A stretch of 64,000 nucleotides of DNA, from positions 27,014,713-27,078,712 of the forward strand of contig NC_092574.1 of NCBI RefSeq assembly GCF_037975245.1, read 5' to 3'. The DNA comes from Apostichopus japonicus. Lineage: Eukaryota > Echinodermata > Holothuroidea > Aspidochirotida > Stichopodidae. Shown piece after piece: positions 50,721 through 62,627 of the stretch (positions are counted from its first letter, which is position 1; every line of letters begins with the position of its first letter). Made by a program: the position numbers and the translations under genes. The notes beneath the pieces were generated by a model. It saw only the letters and a program-made list of their open reading frames with translations. It made no database searches and was not told the DNA's origin.

Positions 50721-51617
50721 AACATAGTTTGGTGAAATTCATTTCAGTTCAGTTCTGTAAAGGGGCGCTACAGGTCTTCAACGAAACATACCTGGCATCC
50801 AGGTAAAGAAATCTACTTCAGTCTTCATATTCTATTGCTTTAAACGTGCACTTAAACCTCCCATCAGTTTTCACCCTGTGAACTTCAAGGGTTCGACAGG
50901 TTATCTAAAATGGGCACAAACTCGCTAAAGGGGTCAAATGGTGGGAAAATTGGCCATTTTCTCAAAATATTTCACAGTATATAAAAAATGTCATGTCTCA
51001 ACAATTATTAAAGGGATTTGCAAGCTCAAAATTGTTCAAATGTGGATATATTAAAAATAAGAAGTCTGTTCTTTCTGCATGCATATTGAAAGATTTTAGT
51101 TGAAAATTCTATGCTGTAAAATCCTTATGAGTGAATGACATGGTCGTTGCCCACAAGGGAATGCTACAAACCGTTTCTGGTTCTCACTTAATTCTTGGAA
51201 AAATTAAAACTCACATTAGTCAGATTGTTATGTTGAATTTTGAGCAAATTGTGTGGCAAGGAATGAAAAAGCTAACTGACTTGCTGGTTAAAATGTGTAT
51301 CAAATGTACCCTCTCGTGGAGTTTTATTTTGTAAGTAGGTATCTGAGTGTATGGCAACCTTACCATATACGTTGCCATTGGCTTTGTTTTGTATCTTTAA
51401 GAGTAAACACTGAGCTGAAGAATAGTACCTAGAAAGTCTTTGCAATTTTAGAGCATTTACACAACTTCAAAATAGCAATATTACCCCAATTATGTGTTAA
51501 CTACACTATTACGTATTGACCTCTATATAGTGTGTAATAAACGATGCCATAAGCTGCAACTCGTAAGTTTAAGCCGCAAGACTTCCAGACTGGCGATTTA
51601 TTTCCGTTGTTTACAGA
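50721..51617. other. Gene-free stretch
   Basis: AT-rich sequence without exons I can support. A frame at 51131-51334 has no recognisable motif. Confidence 0.5.
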
Positions 51618-53306
51618 TCAGACACTTGTTGTAACCATGGTAAAAACAGTCCTAATTTACTTAGTCGATGAATGGAGCTGAAAATAGCTCCATGGTCGAA
51701 ATAACATCGATGTTATACTTAGTCGATGTAATATCAGACACTTGTAACCCTGGTAATACAAGTCCTAATATACTAAGTCGATGTAATATCAGACACTTGT
51801 TACCCTGGTAATACAAGTCCTAATATACTAAGTCGATGTAATATCAGACACTTGTAACCCTGGTAATACAAGTCCTAATATACTAAGTCGATGTAATATC
51901 AGACACTTGTTACCCTGGTAATACAAGTCCTAATATACTAAGTCGATGTAATATCAGACACTTGTAACCCTGGTAATACAAGTCCTAATATACTAAGTCG
52001 ATGTAATATCAGACACTTGTAACCCTGGTAATACAAGTCCTAATATACTAAGTCGATGTAATATCAGACACTTGTAACCCTGGTAATACAAGTCCTAATA
52101 TACTAAGTCGATGTAATATCAGACACTTGTAACCCTGGTAATACAAGTCCTAATATACTAAGTCGATGTAATATCAGACACTTGTAACCCTGGTAATACA
52201 AGTCCTAATATACTAAGTCGATGTAATATCAGACACTTGTAACCCTGGTAATACAAGTCCTAATATACTAAGTCGATGTAATATCAGACACTTGTAACCC
52301 TGGTAATACAATACTAAGTCGATGTAATATCAGACACTTGTAACCCTGGTAATACAAGTCCTAATATACTAAGTCGATGTAATATCAGACACTTGTAACC
52401 CTGGTAATACAAGTCCTAATATACTAAGTCGATGTAATATCAGACACTTGTAACCCTGGTAATACAATACTAAGTCGATGTAATATCAGACACTTGTAAC
52501 CCTGGTAATACAAGTCCTAATATACTAAGTCGATGTAATATCAGACACTTGTAACCCTGGTAATACAAGTCCTAATATACTAAGTCGATGTAATATCAGA
52601 CACTTGTTACCCTGGTAATACAAGTCCTAATATACTAAGTCGATGTAATATCAGACACTTGTAACCCTGGTAATACAAGTCCTAATATACTAAGTCGATG
52701 TAATATCAGACACTTGTAACCCTGGTAATACAAGTCCTAATATACTAAGTCGATGTAATATCAGACACTTGTTACCCTGGTAATACAAGTCCTAATATAC
52801 TAAGTCGATGTAATATCAGACACTTGTAACCCTGGTAATACAAGTCCTAATATACTAAGTCGATGTAATATCAGACACTTGTAACCCTGGTAATACAAGT
52901 CCTAATATACTAAGTCGATGTAATATCAGACACTTGTAACCCTGGTAATACAAGTCCTAATATACTAAGTCGATGTAATATCAGACACTTGTAACCCTGG
53001 TAATACAAGTCCTAATATACTAAGTCGATGTAATATCAGACACTTGTTACCCTGGTAATACAAGTCCTAATATACTAAGTCGATGTAATATCAGACACTT
53101 GTAACCCTGGTAATACAAGTCCTAATATACTAAGTCGATGTAATATCAGACACTTGTAACCCTGGTAATACAAGTCCTAATATACTAAGTCGATGTAATA
53201 TCAGACACTTGTAACCCTGGTAATACAAGTCCTAATATACTAAGTCGATGTAATATCAGACACTTGTAACCCTGGTAATACAAGTCCTAATATACTAAGT
53301 CGATAT
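51618..53306 (+). repeat. 55-bp satellite, about 30 copies
   Basis: The unit is AAGTCGATGTAATATCAGAC, ACTTGTAACCCTGGTAATAC, AAGTCCTAATATACT. Most copies are identical. A minority read CTTGTTACC instead of CTTGTAACC. Two copies, near 52310 and 52463, lack ten bases (AGTCCTAATA). The first unit (51618-51670) is diverged and separated from the rest by a segment containing a small palindrome (51671-51694, AATGGAGCT...AGCTCCATG). Confidence 0.97.
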
Positions 53307-54734
53307 TGATCCTACCGTCGTCGTTGTCATTTCATATACCTCTGCAATATGCCAGGGAATGGGTAGCTCACGCTTTATCTTAACGGATCGTTACCGTGAC
53401 ACAGCGTGACTGGATCTTTGCTTCGATGGGGTAACATTATGATGAATATACATACCAAGACCTGTTCCTTACGTTAGATATCAACAAGCGGTGTAACTAG
53501 GCCGGTGCGGCCCAGGGAGCCCGGACCGTTCTTATCATGAAGCTTCTTATAGTGAAGTATCTATTGTGCACAAGTACATTCCTTTTGTCTTGTTACTTTG
53601 TAAAATGTCTGATTCATTTACAATGTTGCAGATACACCACAACTGTAACAAATTGAGCCCTAACTTATGCATTGACCCAATACATAAACTGAAACATCAT
53701 TTTCTAAAAGGTCATTCATATGTCATATGCTCCCTTGAACATTAATTACCAAGGCAACCCAGTTGGACAGTTTTTCGCTTCCAGAGCACTCGTATTGCCA
53801 GTACGAGCAGTATGAATATCATGTTTCTAAGACAGATCAAGGTTAGGAACTGTTCGTACTGACAATACCAGTGCTTTGAGAGCATGATATTGGAGTACAG
53901 TTTAGAACGGTATTAGCATTAGAATCATGCAGATAAAGATTAGGAACTGTCGATACTGTTAGTACGAGTGCTTTGAAGCATGATTTTGGAGTACAGTTTA
54001 GAGAGGTATTAGCATTAGGAAATGATCCTAACTGGCAGATTAAAGATGAATATTCATTACCTGGGATTTTCCATTGCTCACCAGGCTCCTTTTTGATCTT
54101 ATATGTGACCGCTACAGCACCGATGTTGATGGAATGATTATTTACGAGAAAAGTTAGGTTCGGGTTATCCATTTAGTCGTTTTAATGAACGGCACCATCT
54201 GCTTAAACGCAGATAGTCGTTCCTAATCGCATACGCTTGGAGTAGAGTTGTCATGATCACGTGACCATATTTTATCTATGAGGAATGGAATTAAGAAGAC
54301 GAGTTTGGTGAGAAACATTTGGGTCCTCGTGTCGAGTATTATTATCTAATACCGTATACTTTTGACCACACATCACGTATTGTCTGTGGAAGCCGTGCAG
54401 CCGTACACATGACTTGTACATGTTGTGAAGTATCTGCACTTTCCATGTACATGTTTGTTCTTGCTCGGCGGGCTGTCTGAGGATCGATCCTTCATTTAAT
54501 TATTGATATATTCATTGTGACGTCATCATCTGTCAACCGCTGTCCTGAGTGAACACAATTTTATGACTTTACAGATCACGGTGCAAGAATTATTGTTCGC
54601 AATAATTTACTTGTTACCGTCTGTGTTAGCCATTCCTCATGCAACCCCCTATCTGATTTAAAATCCTACCTTTTGATTTCGATGATATCGTAACCTTTGT
54701 ATAGTCATGCAGGCGGATGAGTGTGCGTATCAAA
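53307..54734. other. Gene-free stretch
   Basis: No gene is supported. An imperfect 110-bp duplication is visible at 53800-54040 (GAACTGT...GTACTG...GAGTACAGTTTAGA...GGTATTAGCATTAG). Confidence 0.5.
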
Positions 54735-54840
54735 ATGTGTATGTGTGGCGCCTTGCTTGTAAACACGATATCTCAAGAAGGGAAACTTGGACTAAGCTTA
54801 TATTTAGTCGGTAGGAGGACCACATTGAGTAGAAGAAGCC
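54735..54840 (+). repeat. AGGTCA-family dispersed repeat, interrupted
   Basis: CTTGTAAACACGATATCTCAAGAAGGGAAA... as at 47955. It resumes at 56223 after the inserted element, with TATTGTTTTCTGGGGACGTCAAATGTCATTTGGGGTCACC, followed by a second unit to about 56420. Confidence 0.75.
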
Positions 54841-55256
54841 CAGTGGCGTAGCCAGGATTTTTTAAGTGGGGGCGCTGGGGGGGGGGTTATCTAAGCGGAG
54901 CGCCACCATGATTTGTCGCGCAGCGTACCGAACATTTTTAGCTAAAAGGGTCTCCTAGATCGTTGGAAATGACACTTCCCAGGCCTTGTAAGCTGCTCTA
55001 AAGTTTTCTCAACATCCTTTATTTTGAGATTCCATATCTTGATATGGTCATCAAATAGTTTAGTGAAATAGAAAAAAAAAACCAGTCTGGTAAGTTACTT
55101 TGAAATATCATGACATACATCTTGTGAGTTTGACACCGGCATTGACATTTTTTCGACAAATGTGCAAATTGCGCGTGGAAAATAAGGAACGATTGACTGG
55201 GCTTTCAGGCAAGTATAACATACTGAAATGACCGAAAGATTGCGTCTGAAATATTA

Positions 55257-55445
55257 TTAGGGTGATAGACTGATTCGCCGGTAGTTCTCAGCGATAGTAT
55301 TGTCTCCTTTCTTGAAACTTTGTTTTTTTATCGGTTTTAAGAGCATCAGGGTACGTCCCAGAAGTGAAAACACGATTGAAAATGTAAGAGAGTATCGAGG
55401 CAATGCCGCGAGCAATGATGTTAGAAACCTGTATGATGTCAGCAT
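55257..55445 (-). pseudogene. LINE reverse-transcriptase fragment
   Basis: The minus strand reads KQSFKKGDNTIAENYRRISLSP, the conserved start of the RT domain (FKKGD...NYRPISLLP), cut off at both sides and carried inside a hAT-like element. Confidence 0.65.
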
Positions 55446-55590
55446 TTTTTACCTTTTAACATCTTCTTTGGCATTCCAGTACCTGGAAACCACCTTTCTA
55501 TAAGGGTATAGTAAAGCTCACTAGCTTGTTTGATCAGTTAATGCGCACTGGTTACATGATCCTGATTGGCTGTTTGTATTAGCATTTATT

Positions 55591-55898
55591 CAGGCGCGTA
55601 GCGAGGAATTTGCCAATGGAGGGGTGAATCTGTAGGCAAATTATCAGAGCCGTAGAATCGGCATTGGAAACTATCTAAGCGTATAGCGCCACTACGAGTT
55701 GGCGCAAAGCGTATAAGAAAATTTTGGCCGAAAATGACTCCCAGATCGCTGAAATGGCACTTCCCAGGCCTTGCAAGTTGATATAAGCATTTTCTATTTT
55801 GAAATTAAGGATATCATAAAAACGTACAAAAAAATATGCTCAAGGGGAAGTGGCGGTCACCCCTTTCGCCCCCCCCCCCCCTTGGCTATACGCGCCTG
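55591..55898. mobile_element. Small element with CAGGCGCGTAG ends
   Basis: CAGGCGCGTAGCGAGG at the left and GGCTATACGCGCCTG at the right. Flanks CATTTATT and TATATATT match at 5 of 8. It contains the GCGGAGCGCC module in altered form (55668-55790) and a poly-C run before the right end. Same family as the sequence starting at 7631. Confidence 0.6.
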
Positions 55899-56445
55899 TA
55901 TATATTAGAGCAGGAATTGTATAATTCGACGGTCGTTAACATGTGTTTTCAGTACAGTGCGACTACTGTAGATGTCTTCTCGGCCTATGCGCTATGTCAC
56001 GTCAGGTTTTTTTCAGCAACTGTAGCCTACTGCCGGTCCGCGGTCGAAGGGTCATTCATGAGTGGTCATCATGGAGATTCGAGACCATTAAGACCAATGA
56101 TATATTTTTCGCACATGTAATTTTTCTTCGACACCCAAAATCCCAGTGGGAGGACGACTGAGGGCGACAAGCTTTCATGGGGGCTGTCGCCCCCACGCCC
56201 CCCCCCCTTGGCTACGCCACTGAAGAAGCCTATTGTTTTCTGGGGACGTCAAATGTCATTTGGGGTCACCAGGGGTCAAATTGTGAAAACTTTGTAAACA
56301 CGATATCTCAAGAAGGGAATTTTCGACCATCTCATATTTAGTATACGGTTGTGAACGTTAAATACAAGACGCCTGTAGTTTTTGTGAAAGTCAAAAGTCA
56401 TTTGGAGTCACTAAAGGCCATAATAAATTTCCCACCAGCGTCTTT

Positions 56446-57535
56446 TACTTAGGCTGAGGAGTATGGGTGTCAATGGGAATTTTCTGTCTTGGATCGAGAA
56501 GTGGCTTGGTAATAGGAAACAGAGGGTGGTAATTAAAGGGTCTGTTTTGGGTCCTTTGTTGTTTGTTGCCTATATAAATGACATTGACGGAGATATTTTG
56601 TGTACAGCTAAGAAGTTTGCTGATGACGACAAACTGTATTCTGAGGTCTCATCCAAAAGCGATGTTGAGAAATTTCAAATAGATTTGGATAAGGTTTTTA
56701 CCTGGTCTCAGGGATGGCAAATGCTTTTTAATATTGATAAATGCAAGGTGATGCATATTGGTAGTAGTAACCAAAAGTATACCTTCAATCTTAATGGTGA
56801 GGAGTTACAGGAGGTCTTTATTGAAAGAGACCTAGGTATCTACATTGACTCATCTCTGTAACCTTTTAAACATTGTCTCGAAGCTGCTAAAAGAGGTAAT
56901 AGGGTTTAAGGTATGATCAAGAGGAACTTCAGTTTTCTGAAAGAGGACATAGTACTTAGGCTTTATAAGCAGTTGGTTGGGCCTCATCTGGATTATGCTG
57001 TGCAGGCTTGGAACCCATATTTTGCTTAGGATAAGGAAGTACTCGAGAAGGTCCAGAGGAGGGCCACTACCTACTAGGATGATTAGTTCCTTGAAGGGTG
57101 TTCCTTATTATAGACGGTTACAACTGTTGAATCTCACTACACTGGAGCCTAGGAGGTTACGTGGTGACTTGATTCAGGTTTTCAAGATTGTGTATGGTTT
57201 CGACAATTTATCCTTCACTGACTTTTTCATGTTTGCTAATAATGGTTGTACCCGAGGTCATTTTCTTAATCTCCAAAAGTCACAAAGTAGGATTAATATG
57301 CGGCATAACTTTTTTCTAATATGGTTGTGAATGAGTGGAAGTTTGCCTGTGAAAGTTGTACTTACAAGTAGTGTAAATGGGTTTAAGAATGTTTTGGACA
57401 AGCACTTTAAGCATTGTAATCGGGTCTGAGTGTTAGTGTCTTCAGTTTTTGTTTTCTCTCCTATGGGGTCCTTGATAGGGACTTGAGTGTCCCTCCTGAT
57501 CCTTTTTTCTACTAAACTAAACTAAACTATAATCT
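56446..57535 (+). pseudogene. 5'-truncated LINE, reverse-transcriptase end (CR1-like)
   Basis: Reads FLSWIEKWLGNRKQRVVIKGSVLGPLLFVAYINDI (with about 15 residues deleted before GSVLGPLLF), then KFADDDKLYSE (the FADD box), then QGWQMLFNIDKCKVMHIG. Beyond a stop at 56861 come LKEDIVLRLYKQLVGPHLDYAVQAWNPY and RMISSLKGVPYYRRLQLLNLTTLEPRRLRGDLIQVFKIV in other frames. It ends with a FKNVLDKHF block and a short ACTAA tandem tail (57513-57530). Frameshifts and stops show it is dead. Confidence 0.88.
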
Positions 57536-58044
57536 ACCGTATCTCCAGCCGACCAGCCTATTGGAGAACATGTGCGTTACGTCTCATAAGAATAGGTGGC
57601 TGCTGGCAATTGGAAATTAGCGTATTGGCATCTGTAGAATAGCTGAATACCTATACACTTAAGGTGGCCAAACATCTCCTAAATTTTTTCTTAAGGCATT
57701 TCCTACATGCCATCAGTCATAATTCGCAAATTAAGGAGTTTGGAGACAAGTTTGTTGTATTGCTGCCAGGATTTTTTGCAAAGATTTTTGTTGAACGCTT
57801 ACGTTTGGTGGAAAAAGTTTAAATTTTATACTTCACAGATATATTATTTTACAATGTGCAATTACGTAGTACTATGTATCTGCCTAAGTGCCTAACCTTT
57901 TTCACAGAAAGTATCGATGTGTAGATCTGTACTTTGGAGACTTCAACAGCAATCATATAGGCCTAGTGGCGAGTGAAATTTGGCGAGTATATTTTTAGCC
58001 ACGGTCGCTAAATAGCTAGTTCTTTTAAAAATATTTGTTGAGGC
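57536..58044. other. Gene-free stretch
   Basis: I see nothing coding or structured here. Confidence 0.5.
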
Positions 58045-58052
58045 CTGAGAAG

Positions 58053-59019
58053 CAGTGGCGACGCCAAGGGGGGGGGGGGCAGGGGGGCACGTGCCCCCTG
58101 GAAAACCGAGTGCCCCCCCCATATGAGATTTGGGTTGGTAAAAAAAAAATATATATATATTTTGTTATATTCAACTCCCATCATCTGAGTTGGTTTTTCA
58201 TAAGGACAAAGAAGCACAGTAATTCGTATTTTCTTCAAATGAGCTGCGAAAAAATGAAAAAGTTTATCCTTGACCGTCGGGTATCGAAGTCGTAACCCGC
58301 GCCATCACAACTCGTGAATTGGATGCCTGTGAAATGCCGAAAATCCGGACCTGCTGTGAGAAGGAAGGGTACTGCAGTATGTTGCCTTGGTCTGAGGTTG
58401 ACACGTTAGGAGCTGACGAAATGTGAGAATGTGAGGGTCCGCAGGCACCATACTTGCCTATATTTGTGGACCCATATATTAACCCTGTTGTGTAGGGGGT
58501 GCAGAGGTCATTTGAGGTCAGATGCTTGTAGGAACAAATGGCGAATGTTCACACCTGCATACTGAGCTATACTCGATGTGTGATCAAACTTTGGATTGCA
58601 TGGTGAGATCCCTGATAGGAGCCAATAACGATGCTGGAACCTGTTACATCTTAATAGATAATGGGAGAAAACGAGAAGGACAAGAGAGGAGTCGGGGGTC
58701 ATGCACACATTAATTCAACAAATGTAGGTTCTATTGATAGGGTTAGGCATAATATCGACAGCATGTGGTTCATATCCTCTGCAAAATTCTGCGCGTTGTT
58801 TAAATCATTACTTCAAAAATAGCAATTTCTGGAGATATCTTCAGATCGAATTTAGCATCAAATGTGGCACCATTTTGCATCTAGCCCATCCTCCGTATGC
58901 ACCCCCTCCCCTTAGACCCCTCCCCCAGGACGGCGATCCGTGTCTTCCTAAGTGCCCCCCCCCATCAAATGCTGGTGCCCCCCTGTGCCCCCAGACTGAA
59001 AAGTCTGGTGACTCCACTG
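58053..59019. mobile_element. hAT-like MITE, CAGTGGCGACGCC ends
   Basis: Left CAGTGGCGACGCCAAGG followed by a G-run; right GTCTGGTGACTCCACTG preceded by C-runs. The 8-mer CTGAGAAG is perfect on both sides (58045-58052 and 59020-59027). No transposase is seen. The element at 60661 is a shorter relative. Confidence 0.9.
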
Positions 59020-59027
59020 CTGAGAAG

Positions 59028-60660
59028 AAGCCTCTTGTCTTTGGTAGAGATCAATCTGTATGCTGAATACAAGAAACGTGTCCATATCGGTTATCAGCTG
59101 CCAATGTACATATTGTTTGACATATCTCAATGCTTTTGACTGGACTACTTTGAAGTATGTTGTTCATTCTGGCTATACGCTACAGCCTATAGTGTGTCAC
59201 ATTCGTTTAAGATTATTCATGTTTCATAATCGAAACCACACTGCAGTTTTGCTGTGTGGTTCTTAACATTCTTGTGAACTACGCTCTGAATGTGTAGCCT
59301 TGAACTTTTGTCTCAACACACTGCAGATGAAATTAAGCTGTATACCGGTAGGCGATGAACTATATAGTGAAAAAGAAATAATATATAATTGAATAACATT
59401 GTGCATTCGATGTTATTTTACCGTTTTTCCAATGACATAACCGGGAACCCGGCAGGAAGCAGAGGAGTGACAGTTCATAGGTGGTTAATGTCAATATCTT
59501 GAAAACCGCCATTGCTATGCAAAACCATTAGCACTCATTGTTTCTTGAAATATAACGTATCAAGATTAAACTTCTGCCCCCCAGTATACAACATCTAGGC
59601 CTATTTATGTGGTCTGACCAGGGATCTGCGTTAGAGCATGGAGGTGAAACAGATGGTTAGAGTAGCAGCTCGAGTCCCTGGTCTGACGGTGTTGTACACG
59701 TTGAAAATAGAAAGCGCTGTTCAACAACGTTTTATTTCCAAGAATAAGTTGCCACTATCTCTAGATCGACACACATGTCATATCCTTTTATATGGCTGAA
59801 AGTGAATAGTTGCTATCTTTGGCTAAGGCCATGTGTTGTATCTGTGGGTTTTATCAACGCAGATACACAATGCTGTAGATCGCTCAACAACCTTAACCAT
59901 CGTCATACATGTAATACACCCCCCCCTACCAAGGGACCCATGATGCCAACTTGACGTAGCTTCATCATGATCATACGGTTATACTGTCTTGCATAATAGG
60001 GTTGAGAGTGGATGAAGTTGTTTTGGTTTTCGTGTCCAGGCTCTCTATGATTTGGACACCCTCGATCATGAGCTTAAAAGAAAAGCTAGATAGACCAAAC
60101 AGCTAGATAGACCTACTGCTAGATAGGCCAACTGCTAGATAGGCCTACTGCTAGGAAGGGTATTAGGCATACTGTTAGATATGCCAATAGGCATACTGTT
60201 ACATACGCCAACTGCTAGATAGGCCAGTAACTTACGATAGCATATAATAGGTAACGGAATTGGGCACATTAACACGAATCGTCAAAATGTCAGTAAATCG
60301 GAAAGAATTATCCTTATCCAGTTATCCTTACCAGCAAACGCAAAAACTGATATCAATTACATATCCAAAGATTTCAATTTGACATCAGAAAACAGTAATA
60401 CACAACAGTTTCAATGTCATATGTAAACCAAGAAACGAAAAAAAAACTTTCTTGAGATTACTTACCGGTATGGAACTTAAAATGCAAACATCACACTATT
60501 GATTAGGCTTGACAAAATAACTGAGAAATCAATTGGCTATCGCCGTTGGATTAACCATGATTTAGTGTGGTCATTATAATGTATTTACTTTCGACCACTG
60601 GCAGGTATACATGTTGTACAACAGCACTGAGAGCACGGAGCAATTATAATTGCACACACA
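59028..60660. other. Gene-free stretch with a small tandem repeat
   Basis: No exon is supported. A loose 16-17-bp repeat of AACTGCTAGATAGGCC with variants fills about 60090-60230. The micro-insertion at 59619-59680 is listed separately. Confidence 0.5.
59612..59687. repeat. 62-bp CAGGGA...TCCCTG insertion with 7-bp direct repeats GTCTGAC
   Basis: Starts CAGGGATCTGC and ends GAGTCCCTG, with GGTTAGAGTAGCAGCTC inside, which is the arm sequence of the palindromes at 35431 and 41951. It also holds GCATGGAGGT, the arm of those at 939 and 43510. GTCTGAC flanks both sides (59612-59618 and 59681-59687). Confidence 0.85.
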
Positions 60661-61053
60661 CAGTGGCGTCGCCAAGGGGTTGTCTGAGGGCACGCGCCCT
60701 CCCAAAAGAATCGTGCTCCCCATGCATGTGCCCCCCCCCCCCTCCTATGCGATTTGTAGTGTTCAAAAAATACTCAAACAAAAACTTTATCTGCCTCAAT
60801 TGAAAACATAAATATCGGACAGACTAAGCCCGAAAATTCTTTAAACATAGAGTTACTTCAAGTTGCAAAATATAGCACCAGATTGCATATAAGGACCCTT
60901 AATTAATAAAAAAAAATTCTCACCAGGGGACAACCCTTCCCTTTAGACTCCTCCCTAGAACGGCATTTACAAATAAACATTGTTCCTCCCTAAGTAAGTG
61001 TTGTGCCTCCCACTCCCTGTCCCCCAAGATTGAAATGTCTGGCGACTCCACTC
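60661..61053. mobile_element. hAT-like MITE, CAGTGGCGTCGCC ends
   Basis: CAGTGGCGTCGCCAAGG at the left, GTCTGGCGACTCCACTC at the right, with flanks CACACACA and CACACACC. The flanks lie in a CA-rich context, so the 7 of 8 match is weak evidence. Internal phrases match 58053-59019. Confidence 0.7.
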
Positions 61054-61379
61054 CACACACCTCTGTGACCGTCCTAAAATGATAACGGTACAATTACTGT
61101 CAGTTCCAAGGAGTGAAACACTTTTATGACAAAGGGAAACCTTGTTTGTTTTTTTCTTGATAATGTTAGGCTTGACGACGAAATATATTAAACTGATCGA
61201 TTTGCCATTAGTTATTTCAAGCCGCGTTAATCAGGTCATTCTTAACGATAACCTCGTCAGAAATTCGATTTCAATTATTCTTTAACTTATATCAAGATTA
61301 AAACTGTCAGACAAAAATTAGAAACCATGTTGAATTTCTGGCCAAATAATTCCAATTTGCATTGAGCGCCATCCACTTC

Positions 61380-61829
61380 ATCATTCTTAGTTTTTATTTA
61401 TTTATTTATTTGTTTATTTTTGAGGAAGGGCGCTACTGTTGCCTATGTGGTTATATGACGAATCTGCTATCGATTTCTAAATGCCGCTAAATGCCTCTTC
61501 CACTGTTTTCCTCTGAAACCTTCCCTACCCCCTTCCCTTAATCCTCTCTTTGTCCCTCCGCTGTTTATCTCTTACCTCTCCTCTTCCCCTGTTGCTTTCT
61601 TCTCTCCATCCCTTGTCTACTAATCCCCTTACATCTATCTCTTTGTGTTCACCATGCTCATTAACCTGTCTGTATTCTGTGCGTGTTTTAGTCCCTTCTG
61701 TTACTGTAACTTGTCATTTAGCCTCTGAAGAAGAACCTGCTAGGATCGAAACGTCAGGCCAACTTACTTTCACACAGGAATATAAACAGAAAGACTTTGA
61801 ACAAAGAGGACATATTCAGCTGTCATTAG
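61380..61829. other. Gene-free stretch with a CTGAAGAAG...CGAAACG motif
   Basis: A pyrimidine-rich tract (61500-61690) is followed by CTCTGAAGAAGAACCTGC and GATCGAAACGTC (61723-61755), a motif arrangement common in repeat-rich invertebrate DNA. The reading frame across it is not convincing as a gene. Confidence 0.4.
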
Positions 61830-62213
61830 CATAGGCGTAGGAGGCGGGGGGGGGGGGGGCTGGGGGCTACAGCCCCCACCCAATTTTTTTTGTAAAAATT
61901 TGGGCAATATGCTGAGAATTTTTCGGGAACCTACGGAAAGAAAAATAATTTGCAATGTGTTTTTCAATGGTTAAACTGATATTATATTATCATTAGTATT
62001 TTAACGACTTCCCCAATAATTATAACCAATATGGAAGGGTAATAATACGGCGAATGATTATATGACATTGGCATGCGATGTTATAATCGATGCATGCGCA
62101 TATGATATGCACATTAACATGTTGAACGCGCGCGAAACGCGCGAACAATTTTGGTTAAATTTTTCGGCCAAGTCGTTACAGCCCGCAAATCAAATTGGGC
62201 TCCTACGCCTATG
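61830..62213. mobile_element. CATAGGCG-family hAT-like MITE, complete
   Basis: Ends CATAGGCGTAGGAGGCGGGG and GGGCTCCTACGCCTATG with a perfect 8-bp duplication GTCATTAG (61822-61829 and 62214-62221). It has a long G-run inside the left end, TTTGGGCAATATGCTGAGAA, and AACGCGCGCGAAACGCGCG near the right. At 384 bp it is the reference copy for those at 8500, 26480 and 48121. Confidence 0.93.
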
Positions 62214-62221
62214 GTCATTAG

Positions 62222-62627
62222 TTATTATTTTCCCTATATAATCTCTCTTACACGTTAATAAACCGGTCGTTCTTGTTCAGAGTTCGCACTGGAGCGACAT
62301 ATCACAACTCACAGAAATGGATGAAATTTTGTGGAACATATTCATCAGAGCCAAAAGAGCTTGCGCTGATATGTGTTTATGTTAGAGGGCGATATTACTA
62401 AACTTATTTTACGTCGTCATAGTTACCCATGGACTACACTATAAACAATGAAAGTACATACAACAGTACTGTGTGGTTGAACGGCGAACGTACAGTTGAT
62501 GATGATTTAAATTGATATCGCGCATATTATAGTTCTGAAAGAGTAGCACTAGAAGTATCAAATATATCTGGATTTCTGAATAGGAGCTTGTTACGTTGCC
62601 AAATCTATCCATTAAAGTTTGAGAATA
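62222..62627. other. Upstream region of the coiled-coil gene
   Basis: No coding signal; probably promoter and 5' untranslated sequence of the gene beginning at 62628. Confidence 0.4.

Larger units (their letters stand above)
54841..56222. mobile_element. hAT-like composite element, CAGTGGCGTAGCC ends
   Basis: Ends CAGTGGCGTAGCCAGG and CTTGGCTACGCCACTG with a perfect 8-bp duplication AAGAAGCC (54833-54840 and 56223-56230). Just inside each end lie G- or C-runs. It carries the shared module at about 54888-54995, a reverse-transcriptase fragment (55257-55445) and another small element (55591-55898) with its own module copy. Confidence 0.9.

Noticed and set aside
51618-53306. Regular repeats that could suggest a CRISPR array
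   Set aside because: The units are contiguous 55-mers with no unique spacers, in a eukaryotic genome; a satellite.
61550-61834. 94-codon frame MSLRCLSLTSPL...
   Set aside because: The first two-thirds is a pyrimidine tract and the rest overlaps a known type of repeat motif; not convincing as a gene.
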